From the NCBI GenBank assembly GCA_021850555.1, contig JAJZLX010000359.1:1-9662 (forward strand): 9,662 nt of DNA. The letters run 5' to 3'. The translations under genes and the position numbers were made by a program. Source of the DNA: Pseudomonadota bacterium (lineage in GTDB: Bacteria; Pseudomonadota; Gammaproteobacteria; Steroidobacterales; Steroidobacteraceae). Shown in pieces: positions 1 to 6,070 of this stretch (position 1 is the first letter of the stretch; every line of letters starts with the position of its first letter). Below the pieces are notes generated by a model. It saw nothing but the letters and a program-made list of their open reading frames with translations, was not told where the DNA came from and ran no database searches.

Positions 1-49
1 GACGGTCGCCGAAAGCAAGACAGGCGTCGCGTAATGTGATGAGAGACAT
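1..49 (-). CDS. uup: ABC-F ATPase, Uup-like (N-terminal fragment)
   Basis: Only the first 16 codons lie in the window, starting at the ATG whose complement is 47-49 and running off the left edge. They read MSLITLRDACLAFGDR, which matches the opening of Uup-type ABC-F proteins: a first beta strand followed by the aromatic 'AFGD' segment that precedes the nucleotide-binding fold. Uup is a soluble, ribosome-associated ABC-F ATPase without membrane domains. The Walker and linker motifs lie outside the window, so the identification rests on the N-terminus alone. No strong Shine-Dalgarno is visible; the region before the ATG is CCCTTCCG. The gene is divergent from the helicase gene, with 241 bp between the two start codons. 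Another ABC transporter ATPase cannot be excluded. Confidence 0.55.
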   Translation of the reverse strand, partial: MSLITLRDACLAFGDR

Positions 50-68
50 CGGAAGGGTCTAAGTCAAA

Positions 69-97
69 TGGACGTGCCGCCGCCGGACCGGTATAGT
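69..97 (+). promoter_or_regulatory. Probable sigma70 promoter of rhlE
   Basis: A TGGACG box at 69-74 (4 of 6 to TTGACA) is followed after exactly 17 bp by TATAGT at 92-97 (5 of 6 to TATAAT). This predicts a start near 104 and a leader of roughly 190 nt before the helicase ATG at 291. Visual assignment only. Confidence 0.45.
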
Positions 98-116
98 GCA
101 CGCCGCAAGACTATAC
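91..116. promoter_or_regulatory. Inverted repeat GTATAGT / ACTATAC over the rhlE -10 box
   Basis: Perfect 7-bp arms at 91-97 and 110-116 are separated by 12 bp. The left arm contains the predicted -10 of the helicase promoter. The right arm reads TATAGT on the minus strand, so it could be a -10 box pointing toward the Uup-like gene, but I find no good minus-strand -35 at the right distance. It may be an operator shared by the divergent genes or a stem at the transcript start. Confidence 0.35.
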
Positions 117-228
117 AGGCGCCAAGCGGTCTGCGCCTGCTTCGCTCGCGGTCAAGCCATTCCGGCTTCGCTTCGATTCCTAAAACATCCCCTTGCGGAG
201 ACCGCCACGGCTGATCAGAAGGCCTGCG

Positions 229-248
229 CGCAGCCCCTCGGGGCTGCG
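229..248 (+). other. Strong hairpin in the rhlE leader
   Basis: CGCAGCCCC (229-237) and GGGGCTGCG (240-248) are perfect complements. In practice this is an 8-bp GC-rich stem with a CTCG loop. It lies 42 nt before the helicase start codon and has no T-tract, so it is not a standard intrinsic terminator. It probably shapes the long leader; a role in translation control is only an inference. Confidence 0.4.
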
Positions 249-290
249 GGTGGCCCGGCCGTTTGCGCGAGTTGCTTTACAGAGGTATAC

Positions 291-1727
291 ATGTCATTTT
301 CCACACTCGGGTTGCTGCCCGAGCTGGTTCGCGCCGTCGAAGAAAAGGGCTATACGACGCCCACCCCGATCCAGGCCGGCACGATTCCCGCGATTCTCAC
401 CGGTCGCGACGTTCTGGCCGGCGCCCAGACCGGTACCGGCAAGACTGCCGCGTTCGTGCTGCCGATCCTGCAGCTGCTGAGCCAGGGTGTCCCGGGAGGC
501 CCGCGCAGCGCGCCGCGCGCGCTCGTGCTGACTCCAACGCGCGAGCTGGCCGCCCAGATCGCGGACAACGCCGCCGGATACGGCCGTTATCTCGCCCTGC
601 GCACCGCCGTCGTGTACGGCGGAGTCGGCGTCAATCCGCAGATCGATCAGCTGCGTCGCGGTTGTGACCTGCTCATCGCCACGCCGGGCCGGCTGCTCGA
701 TCTGAGCGAGCAACGCGTCCTCGACCTGAGTCGGATCCGCTGCTTCGTGCTGGACGAGGCGGACCGGATGCTGGACATGGGTTTCATTCATGCCATCCGC
801 CGGGTTCTGAAGCTTCTGCCCGGGGAGCGGCAGAACATGATGTTCTCGGCCACTTACTCGCAGGACATCCGTGCTCTGGCGCAGCGGATTTTACGCGACC
901 CCGTGACCGTCGAGGTCGCAAGCCGCAACGCCACCGCCGAGCGGGTGACACAGTGTCTTTACCGGGTGCCGAAGGAGAACAAGCGTCACTTGCTGGCGCA
1001 TCTGATCCAGGATGGCAATTGGCAGCAGGTGCTGGTGTTCACCCGCACCAAACACGGCGCCAACCGGCTGGCCAAACAGCTCGAGGGCGCCGGCATCGCC
1101 ACCGGGGCGATCCACGGCAACAAGAGCCAGAACGCGCGGGTGCGCGCCCTCGAGGACTTCAAGAGCGTGCGGATCACGGCGCTCGTGGCCACGGAAGTCG
1201 CCGCCCGCGGTCTCGACATCAAGGAGTTGCCGCACGTCGTCAACTACGAGCTGCCGAACGTTCCCGAGGATTACGTCCATCGCATCGGGCGTACCGCCCG
1301 CGCGGGCGCCAGCGGCTCGGCTGTCTCCCTGGTGGCGTCGGACGAAGAGCCGCTGCTGCGCGATATCGAGAGGCTGCTCAAGCGCTCGATCCCCGTCGCG
1401 CCGTTGCCGGCCTTCCCGATCCTCAATACCCCGGAAGCCGATCCAGGTGCTGAGCGGGCAGGAGCCGACCGCGCTGTCCCACAGCGGCGGCCGCGCTCGG
1501 CGCCGCAGGATTCGCGCCATCGGCCCGGCACGCGCGAGCGTCATCCTGGTAATGGTCAGAGCACCCAGGCTCACCGCCGGGGCGAATCGCCTGCGCGGCA
1601 AGCAACCGGCGGCGCGCGGCGCAGCGGCGAAGCCCATCGTCCCCATTCGCCGCAGGATCGGCGCGGCGAGCGCCGTGGAGGGCACACAGGGACCGGACGC
1701 ACCGACTCGGGATGGCGGCGGGCCTGA
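291..1727 (+). CDS. rhlE: DEAD-box ATP-dependent RNA helicase, RhlE group
   Basis: A 478-residue soluble helicase that uses ATP to unwind short RNA duplexes, in ribosome assembly and RNA turnover for this group. The ATG at 291 has AGAGG at 281-285, and the protein then begins with the usual MSFSTLGL, with F3 upstream of the Q motif. The reading frame is open further upstream but without a start site that fits the family. Visible motifs: Q motif YTTPTPIQ (21-28), Walker A AQTGTGKT (45-52), PTREL (82-86), TPGR (131-134), DEAD (155-158), SAT (186-188), the VFTRTK strand (249-254), ARGLD (305-309) and HRIGRTAR (330-337). All catalytic motifs are intact. The usual TD before AARG in motif V is TE here (E302). 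Residues from about 380 form an Arg/Gly/Pro-rich basic tail typical of RhlE-type RNA-binding extensions. SrmB or DbpA assignments fit less well. The gene is probably monocistronic. Confidence 0.9.
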   Translation: MSFSTLGLLPELVRAVEEKGYTTPTPIQAGTIPAILTGRDVLAGAQTGTGKTAAFVLPILQLLSQGVPGGPRSAPRALVLTPTRELAAQIADNAAGYGRYLALRTAVVYGGVGVNPQIDQLRRGCDLLIATPGRLLDLSEQRVLDLSRIRCFVLDEADRMLDMGFIHAIRRVLKLLPGERQNMMFSATYSQDIRALAQRILRDPVTVEVASRNATAERVTQCLYRVPKENKRHLLAHLIQDGNWQQVLVFTRTKHGANRLAKQLEGAGIATGAIHGNKSQNARVRALEDFKSVRITALVATEVAARGLDIKELPHVVNYELPNVPEDYVHRIGRTARAGASGSAVSLVASDEEPLLRDIERLLKRSIPVAPLPAFPILNTPEADPGAERAGADRAVPQRRPRSAPQDSRHRPGTRERHPGNGQSTQAHRRGESPARQATGGARRSGEAHRPHSPQDRRGERRGGHTGTGRTDSGWRRA

Positions 1728-1740
1728 GCCGCCCGCCACC
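1714..1740 (+). other. GC-rich hairpin spanning the rhlE stop codon
   Basis: GGCGGCGGGC (1714-1723) pairs with GCCCGCCACC (1731-1740) with one mismatch in ten. The loop holds the TGA stop at 1725-1727. No T-run follows. It may protect the 3' end or assist Rho-dependent termination, but it could also be chance in a very GC-rich stretch. Confidence 0.3.
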
Positions 1741-1767
1741 GTCCCGCCGTCGCCGTCCGAGGGACCA

Positions 1768-1797
1768 GGGGGCATGGACCTGCCAGTCCATGCCCTC
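1768..1797. terminator. Hairpin between convergent genes, possible bidirectional terminator
   Basis: GGGCATGGAC (1770-1779) and GTCCATGCCC (1786-1795) are a perfect 10-bp inverted repeat with a CTGCCA loop, extended by one G-U and one G-C pair to 1768 and 1797. It lies between the stop codons of the helicase (1727, plus) and Hsp20 (1825, minus), so it could end both transcripts. Neither side has a proper U-tract, so efficient intrinsic termination is uncertain. Confidence 0.5.
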
Positions 1798-1824
1798 CTC
1801 GGTGCACGATGTGGCGGTATGCCG

Positions 1825-2265
1825 CTACTGAATCGTGATTTCCTTGGGCTTCTTCTGCTCGCTCTTGGGAATGTGCACGGTCAACACCCCGTCCTTGCTC
1901 TCGCAGCTGATGGCCTCGGCTTTGATGTTTTCCGGCAGGGAGAATGCGCGGCTGAAGCTGCCGTAGTAATTCTCCACCCGGTGATATTTCGCTTTGGTCT
2001 CCTCCTTGTGTTGCTTGCGCTCGCCCTGGATGGTCAACAGACCATCGTTGAACGTGACCTTCACGTCCTCTTTGTTCAGTCCCGGCAGGTCGGCGCGCAC
2101 GACGAATTCCTTGTCGGTTTCGCTGATGTCCGCGGAGGGTGACCACTCGAAGGTCACGCCGCCGTCCTCCTCGACCGACAGACGGGGCCAGTGGCCGCGC
2201 CGCGGCATCATCCGGTTGAACAGGTTCTCGACATCCGCGAATGGATCCCAGCGTACAAGGCTCAT
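1825..2265 (-). CDS. hsp20: Hsp20 / alpha-crystallin small heat-shock protein
   Basis: A 146-residue cytoplasmic ATP-independent chaperone that holds unfolding proteins in large oligomers for later refolding by the DnaK system. The N-terminus (MSLVRWDPFADVENLFNRM) is the standard opening of bacterial class A small heat-shock proteins. The alpha-crystallin domain spans about 41-134, with DLPGLNKEDVKV (59-70), GLLTIQGERK (75-84), the GSFSRAFSLP strand (102-111) and the signature DGVLTVHIPK (125-134). The C-terminal oligomerisation motif is ITI at 143-145. Length is normal. The start is supported by GGGAG (complement of 2273-2277) 7 nt upstream. One unusual feature is a lone cysteine (C121) inside the domain. 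No clear sigma32 promoter or CIRCE element could be recognised in the roughly 85 bp upstream, although heat induction is expected for the family. Confidence 0.93.
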   Translation of the reverse strand: MSLVRWDPFADVENLFNRMMPRRGHWPRLSVEEDGGVTFEWSPSADISETDKEFVVRADLPGLNKEDVKVTFNDGLLTIQGERKQHKEETKAKYHRVENYYGSFSRAFSLPENIKAEAISCESKDGVLTVHIPKSEQKKPKEITIQ

Positions 2266-2551
2266 GGCGGTACTCCCGTGAAAATGCGATAACGGCGTCC
2301 AGTTTCGGACTCATGCATCTTTGGGGATTGGCATGGTGGATGTTATTCGGTGATTTACGTACTGGTTAGGCGCTGTTCAGTCCGCGCCCCGGCTCCGGTC
2401 ACGGTGGGCATGGACGGCGCGCGCCTGAGCGAGGAATATCCGGACTCGTCGCGGCACTGGATGCGGGCTCATCATCCGCAACGCCAAGTGCATTCGGCTT
2501 GTTTTGAAGGGGGCCCGTTGTGTCCGCAATGTCTCCCTGGGAGGGTGGTAC

Positions 2552-2845
2552 ATGTGCCTGCGCCCGAGAAGATCAGCAAGAGCCGGCGTATTCGGTTCGC
2601 TCGTAACGCTGGGAGCGATCTGTGTGATCCTGTCGGGCTGCACGACGACGCAGCCGTTCGAACAGCCGAACGGCTCGATGGCCTATCAGGTGAAATGCAC
2701 GCTCTGGTATCAATGCAAAGACGAAGCGAAAAAAATGTGTCCGGAGGGTTTTCGACTGGTCAGAGGCCCGAATCGTCCTCGACCGAAGCTGGGGAACAGG
2801 AGTCTCGTTGCAGGGCCGATCCGGCTCGATTTCGCGTGCAGATGA
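2552..2845 (+). CDS. Small cysteine-rich lipoprotein, function unknown
   Basis: A 97-residue predicted lipoprotein. An N-terminal basic segment (RPRRSAR) and a hydrophobic core (about 11-27) end in the lipobox LSGC, with lipidation expected at C30, so the protein should be anchored in the periplasm, probably the outer membrane. The ATG at 2552 was chosen because GGGAGGG lies about 7 nt upstream and the signal peptide then has normal length. Longer in-frame starts upstream would bury the signal. The mature part has four cysteines (49, 55, 63, 96) in the pattern CTLWYQCKDEAKKMCPEGF. This resembles the short Cys-x5-Cys-x7-Cys-x2-Gly-aromatic modules in many uncharacterised proteobacterial envelope proteins. 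No function can be assigned. The gene stands alone between the divergent hsp20 and the lipocalin pseudogene. Confidence 0.75.
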   Translation: MCLRPRRSARAGVFGSLVTLGAICVILSGCTTTQPFEQPNGSMAYQVKCTLWYQCKDEAKKMCPEGFRLVRGPNRPRPKLGNRSLVAGPIRLDFACR

Positions 2846-2971
2846 TCTCGAGGTGCAGCGCGAGGTTCCCGGAGCGAACGCACGGCTGGGGGCGCCTGCT
2901 GGCGGATCTTCCGGATGGCCGGCGCGGAACTGTTCGGCTATGGCCGCGGCGAGGAGTGGCTGATCGCGCCC

Positions 2972-3338
2972 ATGGCGGCCGTTCGCGCCACCGTTGCTCT
3001 GCTGGCCACACTCGGCCTCACGGTCTGCCGGAGCATGGCGGCAATCGAGCCGATTCCGCCAATCGCGCACGTCAATCTGGCGCGCTACATGGGCCGCTGG
3101 CGCCTCATCGCCGCGATCCCGACCGGGAATCGAGCGCGACTACCATGATCCGGTCGAGATCCGCCATCGCGAGCCGGAGGGCTTGATCTGCGCCATCCGG
3201 CGCTTGCGGAACGGCAGCTTTTTTCAGGCCCCGTTGCAGACGGTGCGCGCGACGGCTACCGCGGTGCTACACCCCGGTACTGCCGAATGACACCTGCATC
3301 CGTACTGGGTGCTGTATCTGCAGTACGTCGTGGCGTGA
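2972..3338 (+). pseudogene. Lipocalin-family gene, frameshifted and truncated
   Basis: The first frame gives a signal-peptide-like stretch (about 25 residues) followed by VNLARYMGRWRLIAAIPT. This is the lipocalin opening, with the conserved G-x-W of strand A, as in Blc-type lipocalins (YMGrWyeIA). The frame then closes within about ten codons. Removing one G from the GGG at 3125-3127 continues the family sequence in the next frame: GIERDYHDPVEIRHREPEG, then NGSFFQAPLQTVRATATAV, ending at 3290. A third frame gives LHPYWVLYLQYVVA before a TGA at 3336-3338, resembling the family's late 'DYWVLyLD..Y' strand. The final helix and the tail are missing. Blc-like lipocalins bind lipids in the envelope. 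At least two frame changes plus the missing C-terminus favour a true pseudogene over a single read error. The start is uncertain: a GAGGAG at 2951 is rather far from the ATG at 2972, and an in-frame ATG also exists at 2915. Confidence 0.6.
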
Positions 3339-3526
3339 CTCTCGCCCCGTCGTGCCGCGTACTCGGCGACGCGTTGGCGCCCTTGCGTCAGCCCCTCGGT
3401 CAGGTGGTCGGACGGAAAGTCGACTGGCCCGAGCGCCATGCAGGTCGCGATGGTGCGGGTCCTGCCAAAGCCCGCACCGATCAGCCGAAGCCGCATAATG
3501 TCTGTGCCTGAAGAAGACAGCGCCAT
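3224..3526 (-). pseudogene. Sulfotransferase-like remnant, distal end of the methyltransferase cluster
   Basis: The reading frame starts 2 nt after the stop of the upstream methyltransferase, overlapping its TAAGG. It encodes 100 residues. The section MRLRLIGAGFGRTRT (from residue 11) matches the 5'-PSB loop of the Sulfotransfer_4-type family (vIGAGFGRTGTxS). A weaker match continues to DFPSDHL, where the family has GFPCYHM. The loop glycine is Arg and the following Ser is not conserved. After about 50 residues the frame runs antisense through the end of the lipocalin remnant and looks non-coding. True family members have 200 or more residues with a C-terminal 3'-phosphate-binding region, which is absent here. 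I infer a truncated, probably inactive gene. It could also be a chance FGRT-like match in an unrelated short ORF. Confidence 0.4.
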
Positions 3527-3528
3527 CC

Positions 3529-4584
3529 TTACCGCGATTTCCACGCGATTGCCGCACTTGCCGACCCGGCGAGAGGCAATATCTCGGTCGATGTGAATCC
3601 GGCTGACCGGCACCAACCATCGAACTGAGCGAATGTGTAATCGTACCCTTCTGGCGTCTCGATCAGCATATTGAGCGACATCAGTAGGCCGGCTGCGTTT
3701 TGGCGCCGCGCATCGTCGATGATGTTTTCGATCGCGATGAAGGCGCCGCCCTCCGGCAGCGCGGCATATGCCTTACGGATCAATTGTTCCTTGGTCTCGG
3801 TGCCCCAGTCATGCAGGATGTTGCCCATGGTGATGACATCAGCGTGCGGTAGATCCTCGGTCAGGAAATTGCCGCTCCGTGCCGTGATTCTTTCGCCGAG
3901 GCCCGCGGCCGCGATCCGCTTGCGTGCAAGGTCCGTGACGGCGGGCAGATCGTAGGAGATGCATGCGACCGAATCATGCCGCCGTGCGATCGCGATCGAC
4001 AGAGCGCCGCTCGCACCGCCGGCATCGCAGATCGTCGTGAAGCGGTCGAAGTCGAACCGGTCCGCCAAGGCGAGGAAATTGCCTTGTTGCACCCCGGCCA
4101 TCGCTTCGAGGAATTCTGCCAGGCGCCGCGGGTCGGCGTAGAGCGCAGCGAAGGTGTCACCGTCTGCGCGTTGCGTGACTTCGCTCTGTGGCCGGCCGGT
4201 GCGCAGTGCCTCGGTGAGGCTGCTCCACTGACGATAGAGGCGGTTATTGGCCATTTTGAGAATGCCACCGAGATAGCGCGGACTCGCCGGGTCGAGAAAC
4301 GCGGCTGTATCGGGTGTGTTGGCGTAGTGCGCGCCGGGCCCGTCGCGGTCGCGGCGCAGAAGGCCGAGGGCGACCAGCGCATCGAGAAAGTCCGCGGCGC
4401 CGCGCTCGTGCAGTCCGAGGCGGTTGCGCAGGGTCTGCCCGGTGAGCGGCCCGGTCCCGAGCATCTCGAACACGCCGAGTTCAACCGCGCTCAACAGGGT
4501 CTTGGAGGAGAAGAAGCCCATGCCGATCTGCATGATCTTCGACGGATCCGGGGGTGTCTCGGACGTTGCCGTTTTCATGCTCAT
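3529..4584 (-). CDS. SAM-dependent O-methyltransferase, family 2 (ASMT-like), second of a tandem pair
   Basis: A 351-residue cytosolic methyltransferase. Residues about 15-100 form the winged-helix dimerisation domain of the plant/bacterial O-methyltransferase family (Methyltransf_2). The Rossmann part begins with the SAM loop ICDAGGASGALSIA (185-198), and YDLP (211-214) follows at the strand binding the SAM ribose. ILHDW (256-260) holds the histidine that acts as general base in this family. ALPEGG (275-280) and NMLIETPEGYDY (305-316) are family hallmarks, and GWCRSAGF (323-330) precedes the final strands. The length is normal. The substrate is unknown; homologs methylate hydroxyl groups of phenolics, polyketides and carotenoids. 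AGGA sits 3 nt before the first ATG but 9 nt before the ATG at codon 3 (complement of 4576-4578), so translation may start there. The 6-nt gap to the upstream methyltransferase stop suggests translational coupling. Confidence 0.88.
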   Translation of the reverse strand: MSMKTATSETPPDPSKIMQIGMGFFSSKTLLSAVELGVFEMLGTGPLTGQTLRNRLGLHERGAADFLDALVALGLLRRDRDGPGAHYANTPDTAAFLDPASPRYLGGILKMANNRLYRQWSSLTEALRTGRPQSEVTQRADGDTFAALYADPRRLAEFLEAMAGVQQGNFLALADRFDFDRFTTICDAGGASGALSIAIARRHDSVACISYDLPAVTDLARKRIAAAGLGERITARSGNFLTEDLPHADVITMGNILHDWGTETKEQLIRKAYAALPEGGAFIAIENIIDDARRQNAAGLLMSLNMLIETPEGYDYTFAQFDGWCRSAGFTSTEILPLAGSASAAIAWKSR

Positions 4585-4590
4585 GCATCC

Positions 4591-5625
4591 TCATGCACCA
4601 AGGATCTTCTCGCCGAGAATCGCCGCCGCATTGGCGCCGATATGCAGGCCGATTTCCACCGTTTCCACCCGCGCGAAGCCCGCCTCGCGCAGCCAGGCGG
4701 TGTATTCGGGTAACGTGAAGGTGTCGCCACGCTCGGTGTTGAGCAGCATATTCAGCGCAAACAGCAAAGCCACCGGCGGACTGGTGCGATCCTCGTTCGG
4801 CACCAGATCGACGATCGCGACTCGCCCGCCGGGCCGCAACGCCCGGTACAGACGGGCGAACAGCGCGCGCGAGGATCGCTCGCCCTCGGAATGCACGATG
4901 TTGCCGAGGATCGCCACGTCGAACCGGTCGGTTCCGAAGTCCACCTCATTCAGGTCCCCGGCCAGGTAGTCGAATCGATCGGTCAGTCCGGATCGGGCGA
5001 CGTACCCGCGGGTCTCAGCCAGCACCGCAGGGAAGTCGTGCGCCGTGACGCGGGCTGTGCGGTCCGTCAGGGCAAGCGCGATGCCCCAAATGCCCGAGCC
5101 GCAGGCAACATCCAGCACCACGCGGGCGGTGGGTGCGCCATCGGCGCAGAGCGCGGCGGCGAGCCGCTCGGCCGGGGCACGATTGGTCACATGCAGGCTG
5201 CGGATCAGCATCGGAAAGAATGTCTCGGCGCGCTCGCGCCGCTCCACTGTGTCCACTGGTCGCCCACTGCGCACCGCCTCGGCGAGGCGGCCCCAGACGT
5301 TCCAGATATCGTCGGTTTCGAGCATCGCGCCGACATAGTCCGGGCTCGAGCGCACCAGGTGGGCGCGCGCGAGCGCAGTCAGCCCATAGCGTCCCTCGGT
5401 CTTGGTGAGCAGTCCCAGCGCCGTCAACGCATCAAGCAACATGCGCAACCCCCGTTCGCTCGCGCCGAGCGCGGTGGCGAGGCGGGGAACACGATCCAGC
5501 CCGTCAGCCAGGCGGGAGAACAGATCCAGCTGCACGCCGACCGCCAGCACCCGCGACGGCATCATCGCAAAGTGCATCTGCAGGAGCGACTGCGGGTCGG
5601 TGGGCGGTGGTGCCGAGTCTGACAT
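4591..5625 (-). CDS. SAM-dependent O-methyltransferase, family 2, first of a tandem pair
   Basis: A 344-residue methyltransferase of the same fold as its downstream neighbour but clearly diverged from it. An N-terminal winged-helix dimerisation region (about 13-95) is followed by the SAM-binding loop VVLDVACGSGIWG (169-181), AHDFP (195-199), a second acidic strand ILGNIVHSEG (239-248), LRPGGRVAIVD (263-273) and LNMLLNTERGDTFT (291-304). Where the neighbour has the HDW base motif, this protein has HSE (H245), so the histidine is kept but its partner residues differ. This suggests a different substrate. The ATG at 5623-5625 (complement) was chosen over an in-frame start 75 nt upstream because it has a near-perfect Shine-Dalgarno AAGGAGGT. 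That site lies inside a hairpin, listed separately. Probable partner of the downstream methyltransferase in one operon. The nearest upstream gene is an AraC-type regulator in the same orientation. Confidence 0.87.
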   Translation of the reverse strand: MSDSAPPPTDPQSLLQMHFAMMPSRVLAVGVQLDLFSRLADGLDRVPRLATALGASERGLRMLLDALTALGLLTKTEGRYGLTALARAHLVRSSPDYVGAMLETDDIWNVWGRLAEAVRSGRPVDTVERRERAETFFPMLIRSLHVTNRAPAERLAAALCADGAPTARVVLDVACGSGIWGIALALTDRTARVTAHDFPAVLAETRGYVARSGLTDRFDYLAGDLNEVDFGTDRFDVAILGNIVHSEGERSSRALFARLYRALRPGGRVAIVDLVPNEDRTSPPVALLFALNMLLNTERGDTFTLPEYTAWLREAGFARVETVEIGLHIGANAAAILGEKILGA

Positions 5626-5629
5626 GGTG

Positions 5630-5646
5630 AACCTCCTTCGGAGGTT
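5630..5646 (-). promoter_or_regulatory. Hairpin sequestering the Shine-Dalgarno of the first methyltransferase
   Basis: On the minus strand the sequence AACCTCC-GAA-GGAGGTT forms a perfect 7-bp stem. The right arm is the Shine-Dalgarno, which ends 4 nt before the ATG. In the folded mRNA the ribosome site is fully paired, so translation of both methyltransferases could depend on opening this stem by heat, a ligand, a protein or a coupled leader peptide. The fold is seen directly; regulation is inferred. Read on the plus strand, the same bases look like a terminator stem followed by TTTTT. Confidence 0.5.
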
Positions 5647-6020
5647 TTTGCTCAATGTGTTACCGAGCGGCTTCAGTCGTAAGTGCCGTATCTTCGGCAA
5701 AAACGTCGGCAGCTTCCGGGGGCGAGGCGAACGGGAGCAGCGCGGATATGTCGTGAGTAGGTCGGGGGAGTTTCGTCCCCAGCCGCGCGCAAAGCATCAC
5801 ATGACACCCTCGCGTCGCACGGGGCCGGGCGTCCGTGCCGGGAGTTTTCCAAAAACGCGGCAATCAATCGACAGCAGGGGGGGCGGTGGACCATCTTCTT
5901 CACCCGGCGGCGCCGATCTTGAGCGCTGTACCGGCGTTGTGTGCGGCGCCGTAGCACGGCGTTCATGTTGGAAGCATTGCATGGCGACGGCCGAGAATTC
6001 AATCAGGCGGCGATGAAAGC
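5647..6020. other. Non-coding stretch between the AraC gene and the methyltransferases
   Basis: I see no convincing gene on either strand. The short open frames lack good ribosome sites and recognisable domains. A small inverted repeat GGGGA/TCCCC lies around 5764-5779. The promoter for the methyltransferase pair should be here, on the minus strand, but I find no convincing -35/-10 pair. Some or all expression may therefore come from an activator-dependent promoter or by read-through from the regulator gene. Confidence 0.4.
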
Positions 6021-6060
6021 AGTGCGGTTTCTTGCGGGCAATTGCGGTTTATTGCGGTAC
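6021..6060. repeat. Four tandem TGCGG motifs with exact 10-bp period
   Basis: Four consecutive 10-mers each carry TGCGG at the same phase (6023, 6033, 6043, 6053). Three of the four extend to TTGCGG, and the last two share ATTGCGGT exactly. The spacing equals about one DNA turn, so all copies face the same side of the helix. The array lies 11 bp beyond the stop of the AraC-type gene, on the side facing the methyltransferase operon. It could be a multi-site binding region for that regulator or another factor. The function is inferred. Confidence 0.5.
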
Positions 6061-6070
6061 GATGGCGCCA

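Noticed and set aside
1012..2142. Plus-strand open frame of 376 codons
   Set aside because: It overlaps the helicase in another frame and is antisense to hsp20. The peptide is Arg/Ser/Pro-rich with no family signature.
2281..2350. Sigma32 heat-shock promoter or RNA thermometer for hsp20
   Set aside because: CAATCCCCAAAG weakly recalls a sigma32 -10, but there is no matching -35. The only leader stem found is a 4-bp GTCC/GGAC, too small to call.
3976..5622. Plus-strand open frames of 181-245 codons opposite the methyltransferases
   Set aside because: All are complementary to two clear methyltransferase genes. They have no start signals and no recognisable domains.
5630..5649. Intrinsic terminator on the plus strand (stem followed by TTTTT)
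   Set aside because: No plus-strand gene lies upstream to be terminated. On the minus strand the right arm coincides with the methyltransferase ribosome site, which explains the repeat better. Termination of antisense RNA remains possible.
6021..6060. CRISPR or minisatellite array
   Set aside because: Units are 10 bp without spacers, and only four copies exist. This fits a protein-binding array and not CRISPR.
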